From Pseudomonas sp. CBZ-4 (GTDB taxonomy: Bacteria; Pseudomonadota; Gammaproteobacteria; Pseudomonadales; Pseudomonadaceae), in NCBI RefSeq assembly GCF_000346755.1, contig NZ_ANNV01000009.1, positions 1-64,000 of the forward strand: 64,000 nucleotides of DNA, read 5' to 3'. Of this stretch, positions 1 through 9,197 are shown piece after piece. The notes under the pieces were generated by a model, which did not search any database, was not told the origin of the DNA, and saw only the letters and a list, made by a program, of their open reading frames with translations. The translations under genes and the position numbers were made by a program. Numbering within the stretch: the first letter of the stretch is position 1; every line of letters starts with the position of its first letter.

Positions 1-41
1 CCGTGAAAGGGCGGTGTCCTAGGCCACTAGACGAAGGGGAC
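1..41 (-). tRNA. tRNA-Glu (partial, cut by window edge)
   Basis: The first 41 bases are identical to positions 261-301, the 5' two-thirds of the complete tRNA-Glu further right, so this is a second copy of the same tRNA whose 3' part lies outside the window. It includes the acceptor 5' strand, D arm and the anticodon arm with TTC. It would be co-transcribed with the two tRNAs to its right. Confidence 0.9.
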
Positions 42-145
42 ACACAACTGAAACACATGGTGTGTATTTCAGTGTCCAGAGATTAGATCCGAAGATCATG
101 CCCTGGTTTCACTCAGTGCCACCCGAGGGCAACACTGCTTAAATT

Positions 146-221
<76 letters not shown>

Positions 222-225
222 AAAA

Positions 226-301
226 TGGCGTCCCCTAGGGGACTCGAACCCCTGTTACCGCCGTGAAAGGGCGGTGTCCTAGGCCACTAGACGAAGGGGA
301 C
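226..301 (-). tRNA. tRNA-Glu (anticodon TTC)
   Basis: A complete 76-nt tRNA including encoded CCA (226-228). The acceptor stem is GTCCCC/GGGGAC, the anticodon arm reads CCCTTTCACG with anticodon TTC, and the T loop contains TTCGAGT. It is the promoter-proximal tRNA of a Glu-Gly-Glu cluster that continues beyond the left edge. Confidence 0.97.
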
Positions 302-659
302 ACACGTACAACTTCACTGCCTAACTGCGTTTCGCTGTGTGCTTTCCGCGTTAAGTGGCGCGCATTCTATGGATGGATTGAAAGGTCGTCAACCCCCAAG
401 GATAAATTTATTAAAATCAATGACTTCGCCCTGCTTTCCAGGCGAGTGAAGGCAATCTGCCCGTCTGCGCCTTGGCGCCTATATTCTGGCGCACGACAAG
501 GCGTTATAGTTCGCCGCAGCAAATGATGGCAATGTGCATCTATGCAGGGAAGGATGACCTATATAGAAGAATCTACCCGGGCAACTGGTCGATCAGTCCT
601 ATCCGCCAGATGCCCCAATCACTACACTCCACTGCAAACCCTACAAAGAGGTCACACCG
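302..659. other. intergenic region, tRNA promoter side and leader of the next gene
   Basis: 358 bp without a gene. The left half holds the tRNA promoter. The right half is the upstream region of the plus-strand gene at 660. A TATAGT at 505-510 could be a -10 but has no acceptable -35, so I do not call a promoter there. Confidence 0.5.
364..392 (-). promoter_or_regulatory. sigma-70 promoter of the tRNA cluster
   Basis: On the minus strand a -35 TTGACG (387-392) is followed by exactly 17 nt and a -10 TAGAAT (364-369). The -10 is followed directly by GCGCGCC, a GC-rich discriminator of the kind found at stringently controlled stable-RNA promoters. Transcription would begin near 357, about 55 nt before tRNA-Glu. 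Confidence 0.8.
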
Positions 660-1430
660 GTGACACCACTCCTGATCACCCTGCTGGTAATAGCCGGGAT
701 CGTAATCCTGATCGCCATTGGCTACATGAACCACGTGGTGGAAAACAACAAACTGGAAAAGCAGCGCACCGTGATCGAGCTCAATGATCGCCTGCGTCGC
801 TGCGGTGAAATCACCGAGACGTTCCCTGGCCAGTTGATGAACCCGGCGCTCAAGCTGCTGATGACCCGCCTGGAGCTCAACGTCAACCAGCGCCTGCTCA
901 ACCTCAACAAGACCAGCGCAGCGCTCAAGGCCCGCATCACCGAACTGAACGCATTGATAGCCCAGGGCGAATCGATCCCGGTGAACAACCCACCGGCACC
1001 GATCCAGACCGAAGCCAAGGCCAAGGACGTGCGCTTCCTGCTCGAAGCCCTGCACGGCCAGGTCACCCGCGCCGCCCAGGATGGTTTCCTGCCGACCAAC
1101 GAAGCCAAGCACTGGATCAAGGAAATCCGCCACATCCTCGTGCTGCTGCACATCGAGTTCTTCAACAACCTCGGCCAGCATGCCCTGCAACAGGGCCAGC
1201 CAGGCCAGGCGCGCCTGGCGTTCGAACGCGGCGTGCAGTACCTGCGCAAACAGCCGGAGCCGGTGATCTACGCCGCGCAACTGCAATTGCTGGAGTCACA
1301 ACTGGCCCGCGCCAACTCCACGGTATTGACCAACAGCAAGCCGGCCGAGGACGAGGTCAACGAACTGACCGAAGGCCTGAAGGTGGTCGACGCCGACGCC
1401 GAGTGGAAAAAGAAAGTCATCTACGACTGA
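660..1430 (+). CDS. conserved hypothetical membrane-anchored protein
   Basis: A 256-residue protein starting with GTG, chosen because an AAAGAGG ribosome site lies about 8 nt upstream. Residues 2-21 form one hydrophobic N-terminal segment (LLITLLVIAGIVILIAIGY). The rest is charged and strongly helical (ELNDRLRRCGEI.., KTSAALKARITELNAL), predicting a single membrane anchor with a cytoplasmic coiled-coil-like body. I recognise it only as a conserved Pseudomonas protein without assigned function. Sequences of this type are sometimes labelled DNA repair ATPase because of coiled-coil similarity, but no Walker motif is visible, so I reject that name. It stands alone, with a hairpin right after the stop. 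Confidence 0.75.
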   Translation: MTPLLITLLVIAGIVILIAIGYMNHVVENNKLEKQRTVIELNDRLRRCGEITETFPGQLMNPALKLLMTRLELNVNQRLLNLNKTSAALKARITELNALIAQGESIPVNNPPAPIQTEAKAKDVRFLLEALHGQVTRAAQDGFLPTNEAKHWIKEIRHILVLLHIEFFNNLGQHALQQGQPGQARLAFERGVQYLRKQPEPVIYAAQLQLLESQLARANSTVLTNSKPAEDEVNELTEGLKVVDADAEWKKKVIYD

Positions 1431-1446
1431 TCGTCCCCGCTCCCCT

Positions 1447-1467
1447 GTGGCGAACCCGGTTCGCCAC
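1447..1467 (+). terminator. hairpin after the gene ending at 1430
   Basis: GTGGCGAAC (1447-1455) pairs perfectly with GTTCGCCAC (1459-1467) over a 3-nt loop. There is no U tract, so it may stabilise the mRNA end or act as a weak terminator. Confidence 0.4.
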
Positions 1468-1548
1468 ATGCCATCACTTTGCACCTATCGCCCCGCCCCC
1501 TTCTCGCGTAAAAAAGTGCCCCTCACTCCGTGAAGTCAGAGGCCTGCT

Positions 1549-2361
1549 ATGCCTGTCACCGTGATAGATGGACAACCGTTGCACTATATCGACCAAGGCC
1601 GCGGCCCCGCCGTGCTGCTGGGGTCGAGCTACCTGTGGGACCACACCATGTGGACGCCGCAGATCGAAGCCCTGTCGCAACAATACCGCGTCATCGTCCC
1701 CGAGCTGTGGGGCCACGGCGAATCGGGCCCGCTGCCCACCCGCACCCGATCCCTCGATGACCTTGCCCGCCAGGCCCTGGCGCTGCTCGACCACCTGGAC
1801 ATCGCCCAGGTCAACCTGGTGGGCCTGTCGGTCGGCGGCATGTGGGGCGCACGCCTGGCGCTGCTGGCGCCCGAGCGCGTCAACAGCCTGGTGCTGATGG
1901 ACACCCACCTCGGCGCCGAGCCCGAAGCCACGCGCCAGTACTACTTTTCGCTGTTCAAGATGATCGAAGACGCCGGCGCCATTCCCGAGCCGTTGCTGGA
2001 TGTGATCGCACCAATCTTCTTCCGCGCGGAGGTCGACCGCGAGTCCGCGCTGTATCAGGATTTTCGCCAGGCACTGCAGGGCTTTCCCCGCGAGCGCCTG
2101 CTGCAAAGCATCGTGCCATTGGGCCGCCTGATCTTCAGCCGCGAGGATGTACTGGACCAACTGCCGCGCCTGGACGCCGACACCACCCTGGTGATGTGCG
2201 GCGAGCAGGACAAACCCCGGCCACCCGCCGAGTCCCGGGAAATGGCCGAGCTGATCGGTTGCAGCCTGATCCTGATCCCCGACGCGGGGCATATCAGCGC
2301 CCGGGAGAACCCGGACTTCGTCAATGAGGCGCTGCTGACCTTCCTCGCCAACCACGCCTGA
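1549..2361 (+). CDS. alpha/beta-fold hydrolase
   Basis: A 270-residue soluble hydrolase of the alpha/beta fold. The nucleophile elbow GLSVG puts the catalytic Ser at 94. The acid is probably D221 (GEQD) and the base H248 (DAGHIS), in the usual order and spacing. An oxyanion-region motif is seen around residues 25-33 (GSSYLWD), replacing the common HG. There is no signal peptide, so it is cytoplasmic. Relatives include 3-oxoadipate enol-lactonase-like and other small-ester or lactone hydrolases, but no catabolic neighbours indicate a substrate. It is monocistronic and converges on the chemoreceptor gene. Confidence 0.85.
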   Translation: MPVTVIDGQPLHYIDQGRGPAVLLGSSYLWDHTMWTPQIEALSQQYRVIVPELWGHGESGPLPTRTRSLDDLARQALALLDHLDIAQVNLVGLSVGGMWGARLALLAPERVNSLVLMDTHLGAEPEATRQYYFSLFKMIEDAGAIPEPLLDVIAPIFFRAEVDRESALYQDFRQALQGFPRERLLQSIVPLGRLIFSREDVLDQLPRLDADTTLVMCGEQDKPRPPAESREMAELIGCSLILIPDAGHISARENPDFVNEALLTFLANHA

Positions 2362-2377
2362 CCGCCCTCCTCCTGGG

Positions 2378-2397
2378 TCGCTACCGGCGTGTAGCGA
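2378..2397. terminator. hairpin between convergent genes
   Basis: TCGCTAC (2378-2384) and GTAGCGA (2391-2397) form a 7-bp stem that abuts the stop codon of the minus-strand chemoreceptor gene. It fills most of the 36-bp convergent gap and may terminate transcription from either side, though no long T tract follows. Confidence 0.4.
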
Positions 2398-4365
2398 TCA
2401 CAGGCGGAAGTGCCCGACCATACCCTTGAGTTCCGTGCCCAACTGCGCCAACTGGATGCTCGACGCGGCATTGCCCTGCATGCTCAACGCCGACTGATCG
2501 GCGCTGGCGCGAATGCTGGTGACACTGCGGTTGATCTCTTCGGCCACCGAGCTTTGTTCCTCGGCCGCTGCGGCAATCTGCTGGTTCATCTGCTGGATCA
2601 ACGACACCGCCGTGGCGATGCTGCCCAGGGCGCTTTCGGTTTCCAACGCATCGCTGACCGCCAGCTTCACCAACTCGCCACTGTGCTGGATCTGCTGCAC
2701 CGACGACTGCGCCGCGCTGCGCAAGGTGCTGACCAGTCGCTCGATTTCTTCGGTGGATTGTTGAGTGCGCTTGGCCAGCGCCCGCACTTCATCGGCCACC
2801 ACCGCAAAACCACGGCCTTGTTCCCCGGCACGGGCGGCTTCGATAGCGGCATTGAGCGCCAGCAGGTTGGTTTGCTCGGCCACGCTTTTGATCACCCCCA
2901 GCACCGTGCCGATGTTCTGGATTTCGGCACTGAGGCTATCGATGCTGGCACTGGCGCTGGTACTGGAGCTGGCGAGCAACTCGATCCGCTGCAAACTCTG
3001 GCGCACCACCTGCTGGCCGCTGTCCACCTTGCTGTCGGCGGTCTGCGCGGCCTGGGCGGCTTGCTCGGCATTGCGCGCCACGTCGTGCACGGTGGCGGTC
3101 ATCTGGTTCATCGCCGTGGCCACCTGCTCGGTTTCTTCCCTCTGGCTACTGACCTCGACATTGGTCTGCTCGGTGACGCTGGACAGCGACTGCGCCGAAC
3201 TGGCCAACTGCTCGATGCCCGCCTGCAAGCCGCTGACCATCTGGCTCAACCCATTGCCCATCTGCTGCATCGCCAGCATCAACTGGCCGATTTCATCGCG
3301 CCGGCTGACCTCCATCCGCCCGCTCAGATCACCCGCCGCAATCTGCTGCGCGACGGCGATCACGCTGCGCAGCGGTGCGACGATCAAGCGCGTGATCACC
3401 AGCGCCGCAATCAACCCCACCAACAGGGCCAGGGCGGACGAGCCGATGATCAGCAAGGTGCTTTTCTGCAGTTGCGCCTGCATCGACTGGTCTTCGGCGG
3501 CATAGGCCTGGTTGACCCGGCTGACCACCTGTTCGGCGCGCTCATGCAGCTGTTTGTAGACAACCTTTTCCTGCGCCAACAGGCCGGTGTATTCACCGAG
3601 TTTCTCGCTGAACGCGGCGATATGCCCGGAGACCTCATTGAGCACCGTCTGGTAGCCAGGGTCCTTGACCGCGGTTTTCAATTGCTCGACCTGGGCCAGC
3701 GCCTGGTCGGCCTGCTCGATCTTGCCTTGCTCGCCGCTGTCTTCTTCACCCTTGCGGCTCTGATCCAGGCGCACATGGGCCTCGTTCATCGCCTGCAACA
3801 TCAGGCGCGACACCTGGCTGACCTGCCCCGCCTGCTCGATAAACTCCGCGCCCTCCTTGCCTTGGCTTTCCTTGAGGCCATAGGCGCCGTCATCCGCCAG
3901 GCCAGCCTGCAACACGTCAAGGTTGTTGGCCACGCTGGACACCGACCAACTGGCCATTTCCAGCGCCAGGTCCTTGGTCTGGGTCAGCTCGACAAACTCG
4001 TCGAACGCCTTGCGGTAGGCGGCCAGGGCTTGCTCGACATCAGTCATGGCCGGCACATTGGCTGGCGACTGAGCCTTGAGGCTCGCCGCCAGGGCCGCCA
4101 AGGCCTCGACGCTGGCGTGCAAGGCGTCGACGGCCTTGGGGTCGGCGTGCAGCGCGTAGTCCTGCTCGATCAGGCGCACCTTGAGCAAGCCGCTGTTCAG
4201 CGAAGACATGCTGTTGAGGCCGGCGAAACGCTGCCCAACGGTTTGCAGCGACCACACCCCGATCGCCGCCACCAGCGCCGTCAGCAACAGCACCAAGAGG
4301 AAGCCCAAGCCCAGTTTCTTCGCCATACCGAGGTTGGCGAAACGTCGTTGCACGCCTGAAATCAT
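2398..4365 (-). CDS. methyl-accepting chemotaxis protein with HBM-type sensor
   Basis: A 655-residue chemoreceptor. I start it at the ATG at 4365, which has AAGAGGG upstream; an in-frame extension has no such site. TM1 is at about residues 17-38, followed by a long helical periplasmic region (about 40-300), TM2 (about 303-327), HAMP (about 328-380) and the cytoplasmic signalling coiled coil with the conserved hairpin tip [20 protein letters not shown] periplasmic part of about 260 residues, all helical, matches the helical bimodular (HBM) sensor family (McpS-type in P. putida), which bind organic acids such as TCA intermediates. The ligand here is inferred only from family. It is an orphan receptor with no che genes beside it. 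Confidence 0.9.
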   Translation of the reverse strand: MISGVQRRFANLGMAKKLGLGFLLVLLLTALVAAIGVWSLQTVGQRFAGLNSMSSLNSGLLKVRLIEQDYALHADPKAVDALHASVEALAALAASLKAQSPANVPAMTDVEQALAAYRKAFDEFVELTQTKDLALEMASWSVSSVANNLDVLQAGLADDGAYGLKESQGKEGAEFIEQAGQVSQVSRLMLQAMNEAHVRLDQSRKGEEDSGEQGKIEQADQALAQVEQLKTAVKDPGYQTVLNEVSGHIAAFSEKLGEYTGLLAQEKVVYKQLHERAEQVVSRVNQAYAAEDQSMQAQLQKSTLLIIGSSALALLVGLIAALVITRLIVAPLRSVIAVAQQIAAGDLSGRMEVSRRDEIGQLMLAMQQMGNGLSQMVSGLQAGIEQLASSAQSLSSVTEQTNVEVSSQREETEQVATAMNQMTATVHDVARNAEQAAQAAQTADSKVDSGQQVVRQSLQRIELLASSSTSASASIDSLSAEIQNIGTVLGVIKSVAEQTNLLALNAAIEAARAGEQGRGFAVVADEVRALAKRTQQSTEEIERLVSTLRSAAQSSVQQIQHSGELVKLAVSDALETESALGSIATAVSLIQQMNQQIAAAAEEQSSVAEEINRSVTSIRASADQSALSMQGNAASSIQLAQLGTELKGMVGHFRL

Positions 4366-4479
4366 TGCACTTGAACCCTCTTGCAAGGGCAGCTGCCAGC
4401 CCGCCCGATTGACCAGCAACGAGATTCGCAACCACGGGCCAGCGACACAAGGCATTGGCGCCACAATAATGGCAAAAAG

Positions 4480-5892
4480 CTACATGCTCGTCGTTTTCAG
4501 AATGGTCGAGGTCGATCTGGCAGGCCCCATGCTGCGGAACAACGCCAAGGCACGCTGATCAGCCGCATAGGCCACATTGATCCGCAGCCAATCGCTGGGC
4601 TCCCCGGCCGGACTGAACAGCGCCCCCGGCGACAGCAGCACGCCCAGTCGACGGGCACAGGCCGGCAACCGCCCACGATCCCCCACCCCAGGGCGTGCCC
4701 ACAGGAACATGCCGCCAGCGGGCACGGCAAACACCTCCCACTCCTCGTCCTCCAGCAATTGCAGGGTGGCGGCCATTTGCGTGTTCAGGCGCTTGCGCAG
4801 GCGCTGCACCCATTTGCGATAGGTGCCGTTGGCCAGCAGCGTCGCCACCACCGCCTCGGCGAATCGGGACGTACCGATGCCGGTCAGGGTCTTGAGGTTG
4901 ACCAACTGCGCGATGATCGCAGTGCTGGCACTGAGGTAGCCCACCCGCAGCGCGCTGCTCAGGGTCTTGGAAAAGCTTGAGATGTAGATCACCCGATCAT
5001 CATGGGGCAACGCCGCCAGACGCGTGCAGCTGGCATGTTGCAGGTCGCCATAGACGTCTTCTTCAATGATCAGGAAATCTCTGGCCTGGGCCAGTTGCAG
5101 CAAGCGCTCGGCCACCGGGCGGCACAGGCTGGTGCCGGTGGGGTTGTGGTACAGGCTGCTGATGAACAGGCATTTGGGCCGATGCACCTGCAACAGTGCC
5201 TCCAGCACCGCGATGTCCGGGCCGCCACGGGTACGGGGCACCTCCAGCAGCTTGACGCCGTGGAAGGCCAACTGGCGATAGAGGTTGCCGTAGCCAGGGG
5301 TTTCCACCACCACCGTGTCGCCGGCCTTGAGCAGCGTGCGTATCAGCAGGTCCTGGGCCTGGCTGGCACCCTGGGTGGTGAGAATGCGGTCGAGGCTGCT
5401 GGCCACGTGCATGCGGGTCAGGCACTTGAGCAACTGTTCGCGCAGCACCGGCAACCCCAGCGGCGTGCTGTAGTTGAACACTCCACCGGTGTCGGTGCGG
5501 CTGACTTCGCGGATCGCATAGCTGATGTCATCGCTTTCGCGCCAGGCATCCGGCAGCCAACCACAACCCAGTTTCAGCTCGCCCAGCGGGCTGTCGGTAA
5601 AGGCCCCCCAATCTTGTTCTGCACCTTCATACCAATGATGCTCGTGGTGGGCGGCGGGCTGGGCCACAACAAAGCCTGAGCCCGGCTTCGAGGCCAGAAG
5701 ACCCTGGGCCACCATGCGCTCAAAGGCCTCGATGACGCTGGACTGGCTGAGCAGGTTGTCGAGGGCCAATTGGCGGATGGAGGGCAGACGCGTGCCAGGG
5801 CTCGCCCCGCTTTTGCGAATCCATTGCGCCACCGCGCTGATGATCTGTTGCACCACCGGTACAAGGGCTTGTCGATCGATCCCTAAATCCAT
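4480..5892 (-). CDS. MocR/PdxR-type regulator (GntR HTH fused to aminotransferase fold)
   Basis: A 470-residue fusion protein. Residues about 8-75 are a GntR winged helix (TRLPSIRQLALDN..SSVIEAFERMVAQG). Residues about 105-460 are a fold-type I PLP aminotransferase domain, with N250-P251, the D279-V-Y281 motif and the PLP lysine K309 in YISSFSKTLSS. MocR proteins use the aminotransferase fold to sense PLP or amino compounds and regulate a neighbouring gene. Both neighbours (a chemoreceptor and an SDR) are on the same strand and not obvious PLP genes, so the target is unknown. The 202-bp upstream region is AT-rich around 5960-6010. Confidence 0.9.
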   Translation of the reverse strand: MDLGIDRQALVPVVQQIISAVAQWIRKSGASPGTRLPSIRQLALDNLLSQSSVIEAFERMVAQGLLASKPGSGFVVAQPAAHHEHHWYEGAEQDWGAFTDSPLGELKLGCGWLPDAWRESDDISYAIREVSRTDTGGVFNYSTPLGLPVLREQLLKCLTRMHVASSLDRILTTQGASQAQDLLIRTLLKAGDTVVVETPGYGNLYRQLAFHGVKLLEVPRTRGGPDIAVLEALLQVHRPKCLFISSLYHNPTGTSLCRPVAERLLQLAQARDFLIIEEDVYGDLQHASCTRLAALPHDDRVIYISSFSKTLSSALRVGYLSASTAIIAQLVNLKTLTGIGTSRFAEAVVATLLANGTYRKWVQRLRKRLNTQMAATLQLLEDEEWEVFAVPAGGMFLWARPGVGDRGRLPACARRLGVLLSPGALFSPAGEPSDWLRINVAYAADQRALALFRSMGPARSTSTILKTTSM

Positions 5893-6094
5893 GAGCCACT
5901 CACTTCACTGTCTGTTATTCAACCCGCAAGAGTTAAGCACAGAAGTCCATCACGACCGGTCGCCAAGTTTTACTAAAGTATTGATTTTATTGAGTTATTT
6001 ACCTACTGATACACATTAGGACGCGGCGTTTTGCCAGCTATGGAAAAACCCCACAGCGCCCCAAACCTTTTCAGGTGAGGTGCGTTTGCAGGTC

Positions 6095-6856
6095 CTAGAT
6101 GGCCGTCGCGCCACCGTCCACCGCCAACGCCTGGCCGGTAGTAAAAGCGGCACCGTCACTGCACAGGTAGAGCACAGCGGCGGCGATTTCCTCGACCTTG
6201 CCGATGCGCCCGACCGGGTGCATGGCCGCAGCGAAATCGGCCTTGCGCGGGTCGGCTTCATAGGCGCGGCGGAACATATCGGTGTCGATCACCGCCGGGC
6301 ATACCGCATTCACGCGGATGTGCTTTTTTGCATACTCGATGGCCGCCGACTTGGTCAGGCCGATCACCGCATGTTTGGAGGCCGCGTAAATGCTCATCTT
6401 CGGCGCCGCACCCAACCCCGCCACCGACGCGGTGTTGACGATCGCCCCGCCGCCCTGGGCCAGCAACAGCGGCAGTTGATACTTCATGCACAACCACACG
6501 CCTTTGACGTTGACGCCCATGATGGCGTCGAACTCATCCAGGCTGCCGTCGGCCAGCTTGCCCTTTTCAATCTCGATGCCGGCATTGTTGAAGGCGTAGT
6601 CCAGGCGACCATAGGCGGCGACTGTGCGCGCCATCAGTTGCTGCACATCCGCTTCCAGGGTGACGTTGCAGCGCACAAACAGCGCTTCACCGCCCGCCTG
6701 CTGGATCAGCGCCACAGTGCCCTCGCCGCCCGCCGCGTCGAGGTCGGCAACCACCACCTTCAAACCTTCGGCGGCGAACGCCAACGCGGTAGCGCGGCCA
6801 ATACCGGCGGCGGCACCAGTCACCAGGGCGACCTGGCCGGAAAACGTCATGCTCAT
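6095..6856 (-). CDS. short-chain dehydrogenase/reductase (SDR family)
   Basis: A 253-residue classical SDR. The start at 6856 is supported by AAAGGA 8 nt upstream. The cofactor motif TGAAAGIG lies at residues 13-20, NNAG at 90-93, and the catalytic set S144, Y157, K161 (YAASK) is complete. D38 and D40 after the second strand (VVVADLD) suggest a preference for NAD(H). The C-terminal DGGATAI is the usual family ending. The substrate cannot be read from sequence; glucose- or alcohol-dehydrogenase-like SDRs are the nearest broad class. It is divergent from the CurA-like oxidoreductase across 229 bp that holds an ATCACAGTGAT palindrome at 6954-6964. Confidence 0.88.
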   Translation of the reverse strand: MSMTFSGQVALVTGAAAGIGRATALAFAAEGLKVVVADLDAAGGEGTVALIQQAGGEALFVRCNVTLEADVQQLMARTVAAYGRLDYAFNNAGIEIEKGKLADGSLDEFDAIMGVNVKGVWLCMKYQLPLLLAQGGGAIVNTASVAGLGAAPKMSIYAASKHAVIGLTKSAAIEYAKKHIRVNAVCPAVIDTDMFRRAYEADPRKADFAAAMHPVGRIGKVEEIAAAVLYLCSDGAAFTTGQALAVDGGATAI

Positions 6857-7085
6857 GGGGGATGTCCTTTGGGAGAAATTGCCGTGGGCCGAGTCTAGCC
6901 AACGCAGCGACGGGCGCGTCAGCACTATCAGAAGGCCAGTTGGCGCTGCATGGATCACAGTGATAAAGCCACCGGCCTGACTATCAGCCTTGTCTATCGA
7001 TGGGCATTCGCACTGGCCGGTGAACCTTGCTCGCAAGCCGTTCTGGGTCTATCAATCATGGTTCATTTCTAAAAGAGTCCCTGCC

Positions 7086-8093
7086 ATGACTGCCCAGACC
7101 AACCGCCAATTCCTGCTCGCCAAACGCCCGGTCGGTGCCGCCACGCGGGACACCTTCACCTATCAGGAAGTCCCGGTGGGCACGCCGCAGGACGGCCAAG
7201 TGCTGGTGCGCAATGAATACCTGTCTCTCGACCCGGCCATGCGTGGCTGGATGAATGAAGGCAAGTCCTACATCCCACCGGTGGGCATCGGCGAAGTGAT
7301 GCGCGCGCTGGGCGTGGGAGAAGTGATTGCGTCGAACAACCCCAAATTTGCCGTCGGCGACTACGTGAACGGCGCCTTGGGCGTGCAGGATTACTTCCTC
7401 GGTGAGCCGCGCGGTTTCTACAAGGTTGATCCGAAACTGGCGCCGTTGCCGCGCTACCTGTCGGCACTGGGCATGACCGGCATGACCGCCTATTTCGCCC
7501 TGCTGGACACCGGCGCGCCCAAGGCTGGCGACACCGTGGTCATTTCCGGCGCGGCCGGTGCGGTGGGCAGCATTGCCGGGCAGATCGCCAAGATCAAAGG
7601 CTGCCGCGTGGTGGGTATTGCCGGCGGCGCCGACAAGTGCAAATTCCTCGTGGATGAACTGGGGTTCGACGCGGCCATCGACTACAAAAACGAAGACGTG
7701 CCCGCCGCGCTCAAGCGCGAGTGCCCCAAGGGCGTGGACGTGTATTTCGATAACGTCGGCGGCGACATTCTCGACGCGGTGCTCAGCCGCCTCGCGCTGA
7801 AGGCGCGGGTGGTGATTTGCGGTGCCATCAGCCAGTACAACAACAAGGAAGCGGTGAAAGGCCCGGCCAACTATCTGTCATTGCTGGTCAATCGTGCGCG
7901 CATGGAAGGTTTTGTGGTGATGGATCACGCGGCCAACTTCGCTGCCGCCGGACAAGAAATGGGTGGCTGGATGGCCCAGGGCAAGCTCAAGAGCAAGGAG
8001 GATATCGTGGAGGGGCTGGAGACGTTCCCGGAGACGCTGATGAAGCTGTTCAACGGTGAGAACTTTGGGAAGTTGGTGCTGAAAGTGAACTGA
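7086..8093 (+). CDS. NADP-dependent oxidoreductase, zinc-independent MDR family (CurA-like)
   Basis: 335 residues beginning MTAQTNRQFLLAKRPVG, with AAAGAG upstream of the ATG at 7086. The N-terminal part (YLSLDPAMRGWM) and the nucleotide-binding region (SGAAGAVGSIAGQIAK) are diagnostic of the leukotriene B4 dehydrogenase/CurA branch of medium-chain reductases. These reduce activated C=C double bonds of enones such as curcumin with NADPH. Zinc-ligand cysteines are absent, as expected. It probably detoxifies alpha,beta-unsaturated carbonyl compounds. It is a single gene, divergent from the SDR and followed by a REPIN. Confidence 0.88.
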   Translation: MTAQTNRQFLLAKRPVGAATRDTFTYQEVPVGTPQDGQVLVRNEYLSLDPAMRGWMNEGKSYIPPVGIGEVMRALGVGEVIASNNPKFAVGDYVNGALGVQDYFLGEPRGFYKVDPKLAPLPRYLSALGMTGMTAYFALLDTGAPKAGDTVVISGAAGAVGSIAGQIAKIKGCRVVGIAGGADKCKFLVDELGFDAAIDYKNEDVPAALKRECPKGVDVYFDNVGGDILDAVLSRLALKARVVICGAISQYNNKEAVKGPANYLSLLVNRARMEGFVVMDHAANFAAAGQEMGGWMAQGKLKSKEDIVEGLETFPETLMKLFNGENFGKLVLKVN

Positions 8094-8123
8094 AACACCC
8101 TGGTTCTGAATGTTTGAGAGCTA

Positions 8124-8216
8124 AATGTGGGAGCGGGCTTGCCCGCGATTGCGGTGGATCAGTTATGAATGTATCAACTGACACTGCGCCATCGCGGGCA
8201 AGCCCGCTCCCACATT
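8124..8216. repeat. REPIN (two inverted REP elements, GCGGGC core)
   Basis: The left arm GTGGGAGCGGGCTTGCCCGC and its near-perfect reverse complement at the right end are separated by about 45 bp. It lies between convergent gene ends, 24 nt from the pyrF stop. This is the geometry with GTGGGAG outermost (type A). Confidence 0.9.
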
Positions 8217-8239
8217 TTTAACCGTGCTGACTCCAGATA

Positions 8240-8938
8240 TCAGGCGATCTCGGCAACCACTGCCGCCAACGCCTTGGCCGGGTCCGCCGCCTGGCTGATC
8301 GGGCGACCAATCACCAGATAGTCAGAACCTGCATCCAGCGCCTGACGCGGCGTCAGGATTCGGCGCTGGTCATCCTGCGCACTGCCCGCCGGACGAATCC
8401 CCGGGGTCACCAGTTGCAGCGACGGGTGCGCGGTCTTCAGCGCCTGGGCTTCCAACGCCGAGCACACCAGGCCATCAAGGCCGGCTTTCTGCGCCAGCGC
8501 CGCCAGGCGCAACACTTGTTCCTGTGGCTCGATGTCCAGGCCAATGCCGGCCAGGTCTTCGCGTTCCATGCTGGTCAGCACGGTCACACCGATCAGCAGC
8601 GGTTTCGGGCCGCTGCGCTGTTCCAGCACTTCACGGCAGGCAGTCATCATGCGCAGGCCACCGGAGCAGTGCACGTTGACCATCCACACGCCCATCTCGG
8701 CCGCGGCTTTCACGGCCATGGCGGTGGTGTTGGGAATATCGTGGAATTTCAGGTCGAGGAACACTTCGAAGCCTTTGTCACGCAGGGTGCCGACAATTTC
8801 TGCGGCGCAGCTGGTGAACAGTTCCTTGCCGACCTTGACCCGGCAAAGCTTCGGGTCCAACTGGTCAGCCAGCTTCAGTGCGGCGTCACGAGTGGGGTAA
8901 TCCAGGGCGACGATGATAGGAGTCTGGCAGACGGACAT
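8240..8938 (-). CDS. pyrF: orotidine 5'-phosphate decarboxylase
   Basis: A 232-residue enzyme that converts OMP to UMP, the last step of pyrimidine synthesis. The active-site signature [10 protein letters not shown] places the catalytic tetrad residues D62, K64 and D67. D12 (ALDYP) and K38 lie in the expected substrate-binding positions, and the phosphate-binding end ([12 protein letters not shown]) is intact. The length is normal for bacterial PyrF. It is a single gene on the minus strand. A TACAAT at 8975-8980 suggests a short leader. Confidence 0.97.
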   Translation of the reverse strand: MSVCQTPIIVALDYPTRDAALKLADQLDPKLCRVKVGKELFTSCAAEIVGTLRDKGFEVFLDLKFHDIPNTTAMAVKAAAEMGVWMVNVHCSGGLRMMTACREVLEQRSGPKPLLIGVTVLTSMEREDLAGIGLDIEPQEQVLRLAALAQKAGLDGLVCSALEAQALKTAHPSLQLVTPGIRPAGSAQDDQRRILTPRQALDAGSDYLVIGRPISQAADPAKALAAVVAEIA

Positions 8939-8974
8939 TGGAATGGGCTCTCAGGCAAGTCGAAATCGGCGCGG

Positions 8975-8980
8975 ATTGTA
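8975..8980 (-). promoter_or_regulatory. possible -10 element of pyrF
   Basis: On the minus strand TACAAT is followed by CCGCGCC, giving a predicted start about 30 nt before the pyrF ATG. I see no good -35 at 16-18 nt, so this is tentative. Confidence 0.35.
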
Positions 8981-9197
8981 GCGCAAGCAGCGCCGTTGCG
9001 GGATCCGATGATCGGTAAATACTGACAGAGCGCACGGCAACGGGTGTTTCAGGCAATTATTTCAAAGCTGATACATTCACGACATGCCCCCAACACGCCC
9101 CACCGCTAGCCTCGCCCGCACGACCCACCGTCCAGCACTTCCAGCCATGGGGCTGGGCGCCTATGCTGACCGTCACAACCAGGCAGATGATCGCACT

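Noticed and set aside
2410..4359. A 649-codon open frame opposite the chemoreceptor gene
   Set aside because: It mirrors a GC-rich chemoreceptor gene on the other strand; its His/Gln/Leu-rich translation is typical of such antisense frames.
6954..6964. ATCACAGTGAT palindrome between the SDR and CurA-like genes
   Set aside because: Short (5+1+5) and without supporting promoter elements; kept only as a remark.
6857..7036. A 60-codon extension of the SDR gene
   Set aside because: The ribosome site AAAGGA is directly before the ATG at 6856, and the SDR cofactor fold begins right after it.
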